A stretch of DNA of 64,000 bases from Sweltsa coloradensis (GCA_024449915.1 JAMZAV010000811.1:248001-312000), one strand, 5' to 3'; counted from the stretch's first letter, positions 1 to 12,345 are shown. The notes: generated by a model from the letters alone, not told the origin. Numbers and translations: made by a program.

Positions 1-1165
1 ATACAAACTGTCGAAAGAGAGAATGGTGCGAATGTAACTGGAAGGAATAATGGAAGATTTAGAAAGAAAATGGCAAAAGAATGTAACTAAACGGAAATAA
101 ATGAAATGACGCAAAATGAAGTGGTCAAGGTGAGGCAATAACAAAATCGATGTAACAGTGTCAGGAAACCGAAACAAATTGCATTGCGACAAGAACAGAT
201 TTGGCCGACGATGTAAGCATTATATCGCCAGGTATTCTTCAAGTAGAAGCCAGAGCGCCAATTGAAGAAAAAAACATGAAACATGAGACGCGAAAAAGGA
301 GATCCTGATGAATTTTTATTTGGTCTATTTAAGTTAGTAATAGATAAAATTAGTTTTGTAAATTGAGAACAATTTAAATTCAGAATGACCGAATGTAGGC
401 GTATTATTGTCTATAAATCACGACGAAAAGGATAAATCAAGAATGAAAAAAAATTATTGACCCATTTAGACTTGGTGTTCATTATAATGGACATAACAAT
501 TTTGAATTTTCTTAAATGTGAATTACAGTTTTTCAATTAGGCTAGACTCAATTTTCAGTTTAAAAAAAGGTATTATGGCAATTAAATTCATGAGTTTCTT
601 TTCTTATTCCAATCAGACTAAAAGTACATTTTTAAGAGAAATATTAAAAACGAAATCTGCAAAAACGGGCAAAATCAATTTTAAGGGGGGTTTCCCGGAC
701 ATGCAATAAATTTCGAGTATTGTTGGTATTTGAGAAAATCTACAATACCTAGAATCATGAAAAAACAAGTTAAATATCATTAAATCAAATATTTCAAACG
801 CATTGCTTTCAATTTACAATCCAAAATTTTCCATCCTTAAATATTACAATGGCAAATATTAAAAAAAAAATAGAAAATATTAAACAAAAAATTTAAGCGA
901 AAATTACATTCTAATAAGTTTAATTTTTGAATTTACCAAACTTTAATCTATTATTATAACGTGTGAACACTATATGACCAAACTTAGACGGTCATCTTAT
1001 AATTAAATTGTGTGAACTAATTATGATTTTAGTTGAACATTTTAAAGTAACACTGCCAAATAATTAAAAACCAAATATTTTATTTTCATTATTATGGTGA
1101 TTTTTTACTTAAATTTGTTACGAATTTAGTGTTATTAAAAATAATAGTTGAGAAGAGATAATAAC

Positions 1166-2775
1166 GTTTGCTGGGTTGACAATCGATGTGTTGCTAAATA
1201 TATCTACTGTTAGTTGCAAGTAAACATGTTAACGAGAGGACCCAGCGGAATTCTTACTCAACTACACCATCCCTATTAGCCAGTGTCAAGGTCATCAAGA
1301 CTATTGCCGAGCATTCCCGACCTCGACCTACTGTTGCCCGCCTCCTACGAACGTGGACGAAGGGTAGGATTTCAGGAGGCTCTAAAAACACGCCGTCTAG
1401 AGAGTAGCTCACATAACAGAACGCCTAAAAGAGTTTGACAAAGAACTCGAGTGAAAGACAGAAAGCTACGATCTTTGGTGTCGGCTACCTATAAAACATC
1501 ACTCAGTTGAAAGTTAATGGTAAGAGTCTACCACACAGGAGGCGAGGCGATCGCTTAACTAGCCTGGACTCACACTGTCCCATGAGGAGGGGCATAGTGG
1601 ACGGTAGCACACTGGCTCCCTCTAGCCGAACCGTCAAGAGTTTCAAGTCACGAGTGGGTTGACATAGAAGTCGTGTCGTTGTATCTAGTCAGGTGCTAAT
1701 GCAGGTTGGAGGTGTGTGATTGTTTGAGTCGCACATGATCAACAGAAATTTAACCGGTACCTTACTATGTCCTAGTTCCATATGTCGTTTATGATAGCAA
1801 TATTGTGTCACCATTTGGGACACAAGTCGGATAAGGGCTCCTTCAAACTTTACTTAGTTGTAAACAAACACGTACTTGATAATTGAGAGGCGACGGCTAA
1901 AGCATCGTTTAATACAAGTGAATTATACGACAAAACACACCTCCAAGGTACACGTCGCACCTCACTAGTTACTACAACACGACTTCTACAATCTCATTAT
2001 ACTTCTCCCTTAAACACAACAACGAACATGAAGTATGCGTTCAAAAACTGTATTCTCACTTACACGTAATGCAAAACCAAACATTTCTGGTATAAGAACC
2101 ATGTTTTTTCTGTCCAGATGTATTTCTAAAACAATGAGCTCAATATGGCAACTCACACGTGACTTGATCCCTTTAAGGGCCCGGCTAGAGGGTTCCATTG
2201 AACTGACCGTCTACGTTAGTGACTGCTTGTATCTATCATGCAAGAAGGAATAAATAATTGTATAGAAGATACAACAAAGTGTTCACTATTCGACATCTAC
2301 TAAACACAAGTATTTAGATACTCACTGATGTCTATACACACGGGACAGTGTAAGTTCATGGTGGCAAAACGAATGTCCCACTAGATGAGTGGTAGTACTT
2401 ACTAATTAAGTCCTTTTTAAAACTGAACATTTATGTGACAGATTAACATCTTCAAAAAAAAGTATTAAAAAAGTATTGACAAAATATTCTCATTCAAGTT
2501 GGGTTTAAAAAAATGCTTAAATCTTCTGTTTAGTTAAATGTTTTCATGGCGGTTTAATTATAAGTTTACTTGGAAATATATCAGTTATTTTTCGAACATA
2601 TTGACATGGACCTGGGTGGTGTTGAAAGGTAGCCGACACTAAGGGCCGACACCCTCTGTTTTCCAGAAGAGCTCTTCGTCAGACTCTTCAAGGTATCCTG
2701 TTAGACAATGAGCTTCTTAATCAGACTTGCGGTGTTGGGGGCGTGTTTTTAGGTTTAAATTATAATAGTTTTGTA
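1166..2775 (+). repeat. Candidate LTR, copy 0
   Basis: A purine-rich tract (GAGAAGAGATAATAAC) directly precedes a GTTTGCTGGGTTG start, the same arrangement as at 10723 and 29641. The repeat is shared with A and B as far as about 2775. Its 3' boundary and any target-site duplication could not be fixed, so the LTR call rests on the polypurine tract and the position behind gag-protease remnants. Confidence 0.35.
1257..1412 (+). repeat. Conserved module, copy 1 of 9
   Basis: The module starts CTCAACYACACC, passes through AAGGTCATCC, CCGACCTCGACCTACTG and GCCCGCCTCCTACGAACGTG, and ends GGAGGCTCTAAAAACACGCC. A GCTGGGT...ACCCAGC inverted pair lies just upstream. Here it sits inside the candidate LTR. 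Confidence 0.9.
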
Positions 2776-3236
2776 AGTGAAGCACGATTATTATAACTTT
2801 TATGAAAAATTGTGATGAACTGAGAATTTTTATGATTATATACAACATTATCGTATTGCATTTATGTAAAAAAAAAAACATTACAATCTATAATTATAGA
2901 AACTATTTGTCTAATTTAGTTGATTCGTTTGCAAAAAAATAATAATACAGTTTGTAATTCTAGGACACATTTAACTAAACTTAAGTGATAAAAATATTTA
3001 AACCAAGTCTCGTATAGGCACACAAATATTGTGGCAGCTGCCATTTAATGTTATCTAATACATAAAATTAGTGGAATAAATAATTGTAGTTTATAAACTG
3101 CTTGTACTTGAAATTGTTAAATTGTGACAAGACGGTGAAGAGATAAAAGAAATATAACAATAATTGTTTTAATCTCTCGGCGATGAAGGAACAAATATTA
3201 ATATATACCAATATTGTAATAAAAGTCTTCACTTGA
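2776..3236. other. AT-rich spacer, no gene seen
   Basis: This interval lies between the LTR-like repeat and module copy 2. It contains poly-A/T runs and no frame over about 60 codons that resembles a known family. It does not align convincingly with the matching interval in copies A and B. Confidence 0.6.
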
Positions 3237-3363
3237 CTCAACCACACCATCCCCGTTAGCCAGTGTCAAGGTCATCCCGACTAATGCCGAGTGTTTCCGA
3301 CCTCGACCTACTGTTGCCCGCCTCCTACGAACGTGGACGAAGGGTAGGATTTCAGGAGGCTCT
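3237..3363 (+). repeat. Conserved module, copy 2 of 9 (interrupted)
   Basis: Standard module sequence from CTCAACCACACC to GGAGGCTCT. It then stops abruptly where the foldback element at 3364 begins, and the usual AAAAACACGCC continuation is missing. There is no LTR-like leader or polypurine tract in front of it. Confidence 0.85.
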
Positions 3364-4365
3364 CATGTATGCAGATCATTACCTTCGATCCTTCACCATA
3401 TGGAACCCCACTGTAGACTATCCCAATATCTTTTGTCAACACCTATTCACACTTCATTTTAGTCAAACCTGCCACACTGCAGATGAATTTCATATCATCT
3501 TCCTCCAAACACAGACACAGATTTGAGGAGACATAGCCCATGGAATGCATTGAAAATAAGTAACGAAATTTATTGCTTTGAGCCCATGGGCAAGTTGCGT
3601 TCCAGTATTAATTAGATTAATAATCCTGCTTAACCAAACGCTCCAATATGAATCTCGGATGAAAATCGAACTGTGTCAGTAATCAAAATCAACAGAAATC
3701 GAACACATACGAACTTTTGACGGGTGAACTGGATAAGGTATGAAAATGTGTGGTATTTATAGAAAAATTGCTTTTATACGCAAAATTACACCTACGAGTG
3801 TTCCGATTACAATTGGAAATGACTAAAATTAATAATATGAAGTTTTGCAACTGAGTTAGCTTCAAATTTTCTTATGACTGGTACCAGTAATTTTTAGAGC
3901 TCGCTAATGTATTGAATGTCATTAACTTTATTTTCAGGTAAAGATGAACATATTCATAAAAATTCTTGTTCAACTAGGTCTGAATTGGTTTTACATGTGA
4001 CATAAAGGGAACATTTTTATTAAATTAGAACTGATTTTAATATAATCATATTGAGGGATTTTGTTGCTCGATGTTCACAACTCTTGCTTGCTCTTGCTCT
4101 TGTTTCATTAAACTCAAGTCATCCAATGCATCCTGACATCACAGGCTATCCGAGATTACTTATGAGATGAATTCTGGAACGCAACTTATGTGTCACACTA
4201 AATACGTGTATGTGTTCACAGGCAGATGAGATGAATTAAATCGGCAGTGTGGCAGGTGTGCCTAAGATGGACAAGTAAAGAAGTAGAATGATAAGGAAGA
4301 ACATGGGATTGGAGAACCTTAAGTTCAAGATGGTGAAGGATCGAAGATGATGGTTTGTATACATG
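3364..4365. mobile_element. Foldback (long inverted repeat) element
   Basis: The left arm begins CATGTATGCAGATCATTACC and contains TTCGATCCTTCACCAT, ACCTGCCACACTGC, AAGTTGCGTTCCAG and AATCTCGGAT. The same words occur in reverse complement and reverse order from about 4140 to 4365, which ends GTTTGTATACATG. The arms are imperfect and 200-300 bp long, around an AT-rich centre. No transposase frame is visible, so it is probably a non-autonomous foldback or MITE-like element. It has interrupted module copy 2. Confidence 0.75.
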
Positions 4366-5728
4366 AGAATAATGTTAAGAATGATTCCCACGACAAGCCT
4401 TTCCAGGTATAAACCAATAATGTGCAGGAGAGAAGAAATGAACGGAATCTGATTTGATTGTCGTCTTTAAAGATAGTGGTATTAAAGCCAGTTGGCCTCT
4501 TCCCTGCAACAACGACATATCATAACAGTCCCACACACCGGTTGGGAGAGACGGAGATAGGGTGAGAGGGCAGGAAAGAGTAGAGAGCTGATGACGAGAC
4601 AAGAAAATTAATATCCCCCTCCCCCCTCTCTCCCATTTTTATCGAAAAGGCTTGTCATGAGATTGTGTATCCGTTTCTATATAAGAAAAACTAAATATAT
4701 TACGAAAGTGATGCTCAACAACGAAAATGTAAAAACTAATAATAAAGCGCAGCGTCAGAATGCAAGTGTTCTAACCGACATTTTTGTACTTTTCGAGTTA
4801 GGCACGGAATATGTTTCTTTGGATGCAATTGTTCTATCTGCAAAATTTCATAAGCGTATCTGTACGCGATCTATGAGGAATTTGATGAAATTCTTTTGTT
4901 TTTGCGCCAAAATTTGAATAAAAAGTGTCAATAACCATCAAAATCTTTCTTTTTAATCGTATTTTTTCAAGTATGAAGATATATTTTATAGTATGATAAT
5001 GCCCAACTACTTTTATTGATGATAATTTAAATTTTTTAAGAAATTTACTATTTTGAACAAATATTGAGGTTTTAAATAAAAATAATTATAATTTTCTAGA
5101 AAGTTTTAAAAAATTGGAAAAAAAAGTATGAAACATTTTGTTTTTTTTAGTGTACATCCAGAAAAGTATATTGTATGATCAAATTTAGATTTGTTATGCT
5201 CTTAAATTGTGACAACAAATAAAAAAAAAGGTTTGTAGATAGAACGAATGGACACGCAATTTCATTTTTCTGAGTACAATGTCTATCTACAATCCTACAT
5301 GTAAAACCCAAATATGAATCAATAAAATTTCATTTTTTTTTTTATTGGTGGAGACAACCTTTTGTGGATAGAAATATGTTGAGATTATTTTGGAATCACA
5401 ATATAAAGTTAAGAGTATCAAACTTTCAAATGCTCATATCTCAAACACCCTGCGATAGAACACTGCATCGACATGCGAAAGGCATTAAACAATCGAGTTG
5501 TATTAATGGTATAATTTCTGGTATTTGGGTATCGAAATTATTAGTATAAAGTAAACCTGAACAAAAATATTATTAAAATTGCAATTTTTTTTAAATACAG
5601 AGTAAAGCAATACCATTTACTTGTAGCTGAAAAGACATTTTGATAAAATTTATCTCATAAGACACTATTCTACTTTCATTTGTTATGAATTTATCGTTAT
5701 TAATAAATAGAAGTTAAGAAGATAAAAA
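4366..5728. other. AT-rich interval, no gene seen
   Basis: Low-complexity AT-rich DNA with a short C-rich patch near 4616-4634. Short reading frames occur, the longest 86 codons, but their composition matches the background and nothing resembles a protein family. Confidence 0.6.
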
Positions 5729-5975
5729 TGTTTGCTGGGTCGTCGATGAAGGGGTTGCTAAACAGAAATTAAAGAACGCTCTTAAGTTGCCCATTCCAGT
5801 TGCAAGTACAAAATATATGCTGCTAACGAAAGGACCCAGCGAACTTCTTACTCAACCACACCATCCCTTTTAGCCAGTGTCAAGGTCATCCCGACTAATG
5901 CCGAGTGTTTCCGACCTCAACCTACTGTTGCCCGCCTCCTACGAACGTGGACGAAGGTTAGGATTTCAGGAGGCT
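5729..5975 (+). repeat. Truncated candidate LTR start with module copy 3 of 9
   Basis: A purine-rich AAGAAGATAAAAA is followed by TGTTTGCTGGGTCG, then a GGACCCAGCGAAC partner and the module from 5851. The module is cut at GGAGGCT, where the inverted gag-protease arm begins. The GCTGGGTC/GGACCCAGC pair could form an eight-base stem. Confidence 0.6.
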
Positions 5976-6318
5976 AACCCCTCATGCTCCGATTCTTTAT
6001 AATCCTCCATATCTGTTTCCGAGTGATTTGCTTCCATGCTTTCTATCTCTTCTATTTGCAGAATACAACCATTGCCTTCATTATTTTTACCTATTTTATC
6101 AGCATAAGGTAATTGTCATACTGCACAGAACAACCACAAGCTTTATATAATTTTTAACAGGGTTGTATCATCAACTGCAGTTAATTTCACTTTGTTAAAT
6201 TCAGGCTCAAGATTTCGCACCAAATCGTGGTTCGAGTGTGTAATTAATTGCCATGCAATTTTATAAGTGTTCAATGGTCTTATTTGGTCCATGATCTTTC
6301 AACAATCAATTCCAGAGG

Positions 6319-6531
6319 TTAAGTACAATCGGGAACAATAAATAATTCAATATTAAGATCCACAAATTCATCACCTTCAATTTTTGCTGCAGATTTTCCA
6401 ATTGGCTGTGTAGCTGTATACACATATCCAAATCTAAACAGTTCCTCTCTGGTTGACTCTACTGCTAGACCACCCTTTTCAGTAGCTGTTAGTTGTAGAA
6501 CAAAGCAAGAACTTCCAGGGTCAATTAGCAC
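6319..6531 (-). pseudogene. Retropepsin-like protease remnant (Ty3/gypsy-like)
   Basis: A 70-codon open stretch holds IDPGSSCFVLQLTATEKGG near its start and a NIELFIVPDCT strand at its end. The D-x-G-S-S loop resembles the catalytic D-T/S-G of retroviral-type aspartic proteases, which cleave Gag-Pol polyproteins; here a proline replaces T/S. The plus-strand homologue at 9275-9540 continues with a V-G-R-S-like flap end, which makes the family call firmer. It sits 3' of the gag remnant on the same strand, as expected for gag-pro. No intact frame joins them, so it is a pseudogene. The Ty3/gypsy assignment also rests on the gag type. Confidence 0.6.
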
Positions 6532-6539
6532 ATAAAGAA

Positions 6540-7740
6540 AATATTCATTTACCTTGGCTAATTTAAAGTATTTGGTTGGTGAGTGTCACTCCTTCAAAAT
6601 CTGATTAACACTCCTACTTACTGACGCAGTAGGCTTTTCTTGTGATAAGGGTCCATTTCAAACTTTTTCATTACAGTATCTTCCTTATGCTTCAGCTTGT
6701 TCAAATTGTAGCATCTCATAACACGTCTTTCTTCTAGACAGTCGCGACTAAAATGTCTTGAAACCTGGCAAATCTAGTAACTAACTCAAAGTTGTGTTTT
6801 TCATGTGTAGTGTTCTAAGTGGTGTTTTTAGGCCTGTCTGATGTCTGTACATAATCACGTTTTGGTGCAAATTTATATCCATCAATTCTGTCGGTGCTTT
6901 ATCTTGTCGCGATTAATTCACTTCTCTCCTGATTAATCTTTTCAAAATCGCGGAGGTCGAAAAACAGGTCATCAATGTCCATGTTGTGTTTGGTCATTGA
7001 CTGAGTGCAAAGTTGCTGTGACCACAAGCAAATACGAATATGTTGTTATGTGTCCGCAAAAGGAAGGTTTAGCTCCTTACAATATCGACTTTTCTTGTGA
7101 AAATAGAGCACTGTGTTTTCACCCATGCCTTGCGCACGTTTTTGCCGTCTTCCCCAAAGGTCGGTTTCACTGGTTCCCATGAATGTGTTTGTAAATGGAG
7201 ATTTGAAATCTTTCCAAGAACGAAACCAAAGCTCTACGTGATACGTACCAGTGGTTAGATGCACCCACTAGATGAATTCGCGCACCGTCTAGGGTGAAAG
7301 TTGATGGCCACTGATGCCGATGTGACACAGACTCAAGAGTACGATGCTTCTCTGATACCTGTGTCTACCCCTCCTAACCATTAAACATAGCTTTATTTTT
7401 CGTGAGGTCTAGCATCAAATGATATGAGTTCTCGTTTTCAGCCCCAAACCTTAGCTTGTTGGACTCTGTGGAATATCATTCATCAAATTCATAGACAATC
7501 ACATCTCGTTTACGATTTGGTTCTAATATTTTGGAAAGAACATCAGCCATTCCCACATCTTGTCTATACTTACTGTCAGGACTATTTGTACTGCTATTTG
7601 AGTCATCTAACCACAAATCACCTTGTCTAGTCTCAACATAGTGGTTGTAAGTGTCCTCCGAGTTGTTAGTATTCCTAAGCCAGACTTGGATCTCGGGTAA
7701 CCGCATAACGTCATTCTCACAATCACCATTTTCTCCTTCT
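6540..7740 (-). pseudogene. Gag-like capsid remnant, minus-strand arm
   Basis: Two separate open pieces (7476-7706 and 7046-7264) encode gag segments that reappear on the plus strand at 8126-8960. The second contains NTVLYFHKKSRYCKELNLPF, a capsid-region pattern typical of Ty3/gypsy-type Gag (aromatic-F-x-K-x-R-x-C-x-E-L). Gag packages the element's RNA into particles in the cytoplasm. A CCHC knuckle expected around 6690-6740 is frameshifted beyond recognition. Several frameshifts and stops separate the pieces, so no product is expected. The upstream end faces the plus-strand copy across about 300 bases. Confidence 0.6.
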
Positions 7741-8039
7741 GCAACTGAAAGTTTAATAGGCCGTGGAAATCTAGATTCTGATAAATTCTGGTAACGTACT
7801 GGACTGGAACGTTACGGAAAGTTAAGACTTGGTGAAGTTCCCGTTCTCGTAAGCGGGATACGGCAAGTGGAAGCTTTATTTTGCATCGTGCCGTAAATCA
7901 ACGTGCGTTAAAACTTTCTTCCCTTTATCGTTATCGTTTTCGTTACCGGGCGATTGTGCATCGACCTGAACGCCTTTTAAAACCGAATAAATTTCGCTTG
8001 AAGAACGTATGAACAATGTCAAGATTCAATTACATTGGA
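7741..8039. other. Centre of the inverted gag pair
   Basis: About 300 bases of higher GC than the surroundings, with CGTTACGG, CGTAAGCGGG and TCGTTATCG words. It is neither clearly palindromic nor coding. It could hold remnants of the element's 5' leader, but no primer-binding site or LTR end was recognised. Confidence 0.45.
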
Positions 8040-9070
8040 GATTCTAGCGGAACTTCTCTGCAGCTACAGAAGGAGAAAATGGTGTTTGTGAGAGTGACAT
8101 TGTACGATCACCTGAGAACCAAGGCTTGCGTAGGAATACTAACACCTTGAAGGACACTAAGAACCACTACGATAAAACCACACAAGGTGCTTTGTGGTTA
8201 GACGTGTCAATTAGCAGTACAAATAGCAATCACAACAAGGATAAACTTGTGGGAATGGCTGATTTTCTTTCCGTAATGTTAGAACTAAATCATAAAAGAG
8301 ATATGATGTTTATGAATGTGATGATTGATACGCGACAGAGCCCAACAAGTCTAGGTTCAGGTTCTGTAAACGAGAACTCATATCATGTGATACCAGACCT
8401 TACAAAAAATGTACCAATGTTTAACGGTGAAGAGGGGTCGATACAGTCATCAGATTAGCTTCGTACTCTTAAGTCTGTGTCACATCGGCATCGGTGACCC
8501 ACCACTATCATCCTAGAGAGTGAGCGAAGTCATCTAGTGGGGGTAGATAACCACTGGTACTCAGCACGTAAAGCTTTGTCTTTATTCTTGGGAAGATTTA
8601 TAACTGCATTTACAAATACATTCATAGGAACTTCCAGTGTAACCGACCTATGATGAAGACTGCAAGAACGTGCACATAACAAGGGTGAATACACAGCACT
8701 CTATTTTCACGAGAAAAGTCGATGTTGTAAGGAGCTTAACCTCCCTTTTTCGGATACAAAACAACAAATTTTTATTGGCTTGTGGTCACAGCAACTATGC
8801 GCTCAGATAATGACCAAACAGTGCATGGACATTGATGATCTGTTTTCGACCTCATCAATTTTGAAAAGATTGGTCGGGATCAGAGAAGTGAATTATTTGC
8901 AAAAAGAGAAAGCACCGAAGGGAATGATGAATATCAATTTGCATAAAAACGAGACTATTTAAAAACATCAGTCAGGCCCAAAAACACCACATGGAACACT
9001 ACACATGAAAAACCCAACTTCATAGTTTGATGCTACAAATGCCAGAGTTCAGTACATATTAGTGGCGACT
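8040..9070 (+). pseudogene. Gag-like remnant with zinc-knuckle motif, plus-strand arm
   Basis: The first open piece (8126-8458, 110 codons) ends with a PDLTKNVPMFNGEE-type stretch that typically opens the capsid of arthropod Ty3/gypsy Gag. A second (8700-8960) has YFHEKSRCCKELNLPF followed by a K-x-x-IFIGLWSQQLC segment. At 9031-9120 a nucleocapsid-like part reads CYKCQSSVHISGD then a stop where the last cysteine should be, and a second knuckle NNCNKLEHTGRYC whose first cysteine codon has become tryptophan. The broken knuckles, stops and frame changes mark a pseudogene. It is followed directly by the protease remnant. Confidence 0.65.
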
Positions 9071-9274
9071 GACCTCAAAGAAGACGTGTTATAAAATGGA
9101 ACAATTGTAACAAGCTGGAACATACAGGAAGATACTGTAATGAAGAAGTTAGAAATGGACCCATATCAAAAGAAAGGCCATCAGTGACGGTATGTAGGAG
9201 TGTTATGCAGATTTCGAAAAAGGGTAAATCACCAATTAAATACTTAAAATAAACAAACAAAAATAAACAGACTC

Positions 9275-9540
9275 TTGATGCGATAATCAACCCGGGAAGT
9301 TCATGCTGCGTTCTACAAATAACAGCTGCTGAAAAGTGTGGTCTAGCAGTAGAGTCAACCAAAGTAGACCTGTTAGGATTTGGATATGCAAATGCAGCTA
9401 CGAAGCAAATTGAAAAATCTACAGTAATAATTTATGTAAACGGAGTTGTGACAAATATTGAACTATTTATTGTTTCCCGAATTCTACTCAACTGTAGAAT
9501 TGATTGTTGGAAGGTCCATGGACCGAATAGACCATGTCCA
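9275..9540 (+). pseudogene. Retropepsin-like protease remnant, plus strand (copy A)
   Basis: The frame reads INPGSSCCVLQITAAEKCGL, then a strand with IIYVNGVVTNIELFIV and, after a frameshift, an ELIVGRSW-like end matching the V/L-I-G-R-x-W region of retropepsins. The aspartate of D-x-G is replaced by asparagine here (NPGSS), so even a repaired frame would probably be inactive. Copy A of the 18.9 kb duplication begins within this gene; the copy B counterpart is at 28234-28480. Confidence 0.6.
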
Positions 9541-9736
9541 GGTCCTAAAATTGGATGACAAGTTATTAATTTCACACTAAAACAACGAATGGTTGCGTCG
9601 CTTGAGCCCTGAAGTTAACAAAATAAAATTAATGAAGATATGATTACAACCCTGATCAAAAATGATATCAAACTTTTTGGAATCAAGGAGCAGTATCCTA
9701 ATTAGACTTAATGCTGAATAACACAAGTAACATGTA

Positions 9737-10150
9737 ATGCATCCATGGGTTGTATTCTGCAAATGGAAGAGACGAAGATTTGGAACGAATGCACACGGAA
9801 CAGAACTGAGGATTATAAAAATATCAGAGTATGCGGGTCCATTTAAGTATGAAAAGGAATTAACACATGAAAGACAACTGCGGAAACATTTCAAGAAAAA
9901 GTTCCGAACACGCAAAAAAACAAAGATGTGCTACCATAACCGAACAGAAGCACAAATTAGTTTTGGGGCAAACAAAAAGGATCATAAAATTTTTAAATAT
10001 TACACACTATTCAAAACTGTCGGGAGAGAAATAGGTGCGAATGTTACTGGAAGGAAGAATGGAAGATTTAGAAACAAAAAATTGCGAAAGGATGTAGCTA
10101 AACGGAAATTAATCAGATGACGTAAAAATGAAGTCAGAGCGCACTTGAAG
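9737..10150 (+). pseudogene. Basic post-protease reading-frame remnant
   Basis: A 127-codon open stretch, very rich in lysine and arginine, lies between the protease remnant and the candidate LTR, where pol would be expected. No reverse transcriptase, RNase H or integrase motif is visible in any frame. Homologous DNA is at 1-300 and 28680-29154, where the frame differs because of indels and ends in an acidic ...EEEPDEF tail. It may be the tail of a pol polyprotein left after internal deletion, but this is a guess. Confidence 0.3.
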
Positions 10151-10722
10151 AAGAAAACAATAAAATAAAGGCCGACACGACAAGGGAGAACCTTATGGAA
10201 ACGATCTAGAAGAAGAACCAGATGAATTTTCATTTGGTCATTTAGGTTAGTAATAGTTAAAATTTGTTTTGTAAATTGAGAACATCAATTTAAATTAAGA
10301 ATGTCCAATGGACGCGTATTAGCGTCTAATGAATAATCACGATAATAAGGTTAAATAGGTGAAAAAATCTATTGACTACCATTTAGACTTAATGTTCATT
10401 ATAAATGGACGATACGATTTTCCAATTTTCTTAAATGTGAATTACAGTTTTTTTCAATTAAGCTAGACTCAATTTTTTATTTTAAAAAGGGTTTATAGAA
10501 TTTAAATCAAGTGTTTTCTCATCTAATTCCAATAGGAATAAAAGTACCTTTATTTTTAGGAAGTTTGAAAAAGAATCTGCAAAAAATGGGAAAGATCAAT
10601 TTTTAAGTAACATTGCCAAATAATTAAAAACCAAGTATTTTATTTTCATTATTAAAGTGATTTTCGACTTAAATTTGTTACGATTTAGTGTTATTAAAAA
10701 TAATAGTTGAGAAGAGAAAAAA

Positions 10723-12345
10723 TGTTAGCTGGTTGACAATCGATGTGTTTCTAATATATCTCCTGTAAGTTTGAAAGTAACAATGTTAACGAGAGGACCC
10801 AGCAAATTCTTACTCAACCACACCCTCCCAATTAGCCAGTGTCAAGGTCATTCCCGACTATTTGCCGAGCCTTTCCCGACCTCGACCCTAATGTTGCCCC
10901 GCCTCCTACGAACGTGGACGAAGGTAGGATTTCAGGAGGCTCCTAAACAGCGCCGTCCTAGAGAGTAAGCTCACCTAACAGAACGCCTAAAAGAGTTTGA
11001 CAAAGAACTCGAGTGAAAGAACAGAAAGCGACGATCTTTGGTGTCCGGCTACTTATAAACATCACTCAGTTGAAAGTTAATGGTTAGTCTACCACACAGG
11101 AGGGCGAGGCGATCGCTTCACTAGCCTGGACTCACACTGTCCCATTAAGGAGTGGCATAGTGGACGTTTAGCACACTGCCCCCTCTAGCCGAACCGTCAA
11201 GAGTTTTAAAGTCAAGAGTGGGTTGACATAGAAGTCGTGTCGTTGTATCTAGTCAGGTGCTAATGTAACTTGGAGGTGGTGTGATTGTTTGAGTCGCACA
11301 TGAATCAACTGAACTTCACCGGTACCTAACTCTATAACTAATTCCATATGTCGTTTTTAAATAGCAATATTGTGTAACCCCATGGGACCAAGTCGGATAA
11401 GTGCTCCTCACACTACTTAGTTGTAAACAGATAGTCGAGATGATTGAGAGGCGACGGCTTAAGTTCGTAAATACAAGTAAATTTCCAACAAAACACAACT
11501 ACAATGTACACGTCGCACCTCACTAGTTCTACAACACGACTTCTACATCTCATTATACTTCACCCTAAACGCAACAGCGCGGACATAAGGAAAGTGGCGT
11601 TCAGAAACTGTATTCTCACTGTAAGATTATGCAAACGAAACTTACTGGTGTAAGAAACCCTTTTTATGTGTCCAGATTTATTTTTTTAAAACAATCAGCT
11701 CAGTATGGCAACTCACACGGACTTGATTCCCTTGAGGGCCCCCGGCTAGAGGGTCCCAATGAACTGACCGTCTACGTTAGTGACCGCTGCTTGTGGCCCT
11801 CATGCAAGGCAGGAAATACATAATTGTATAGAAGATACAACTCTGGTTTTACTATTCGACCTCTACTAGACACAAGCATTAGATACTCACTGAGGACTAT
11901 ACACACGGACAGTGTAAGTTTATGGTGTTCAAAACGAATGTCTCCACTAGATGAGTGGTAGTGCTAACTAATTAAGTCCCTTAAAAACTGAACAATTTAT
12001 GTGACAGATTAGGCGATCTTCAAATATAGTATAAAAAGTATTGACAAAAATATTTCTCTGTTCAATTTGGGTTTAAAAAATCATTAAATCTTCTTTTGTT
12101 AAGTTTAAATGTTTTCTTTGCGGTTTAATTATAAGTTTACTTGGAAATATATCAGTTTATTCTTCGACATATTTGCTTGGACCTGGGTGGTGTTGACAGG
12201 TAGCCGACCCTTAGGCCCGACACCCTCTGTTTTCCAGAAAAGCTCTTGTCAGACTCTTCAAGGTATCCTGTTAGACAATGACTTCTAATCCAGAGCTTGC
12301 GGTGTTGGGGGCGTGTTTTTAGGTTTATATTATAATAGTCTTTCA
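10723..12345 (+). repeat. Candidate LTR, copy A
   Basis: It follows a GAGAAGAGAAAAAA purine tract and starts TGTTAGCTGG. It is collinear with 29641-31255 and 1166-2775. It contains module copy 4 and short TATA-like and AATAAA-like sequences seen more clearly in copy B. The 3' end is not defined. Confidence 0.35.
10813..10974 (+). repeat. Conserved module, copy 4 of 9
   Basis: Same module as at 1257 and 29734, but with extra single bases (TTCCCGACC, GACCCTAATG) compared with them, in keeping with the indel-rich character of copy A. Confidence 0.9.

Larger units (their letters stand above)
1..2775 (+). repeat. Partial third copy (copy 0) of the duplicated block
   Basis: This stretch aligns by eye with about 10012-12345 and 28940-31255, in the same order and orientation. 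It starts inside the post-protease remnant and runs through the candidate LTR. It is more diverged from A and B than they are from each other. It also carries about 360 extra bases (roughly 684-1042), AT-rich with no reading frame, that A and B lack. The true left end lies outside the window. Confidence 0.85.
5979..9836. repeat. Head-to-head inverted pair of gag-protease element copies
   Basis: The minus strand of 5979-7740 and the plus strand of 8040-9836 encode the same gag-protease region in the same order. They match from the N-terminal gag (GAATACTAAC near 7680 and 8135) to a shared GAGGATTATAAA word near 5990 and 9812. About 300 bases at 7740-8040 separate the two 5' ends and show no clear pairing. 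The arms are diverged by many substitutions and indels, so this is an old inversion or two opposite insertions. No 5' LTR is recognisable at the centre. Confidence 0.8.
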
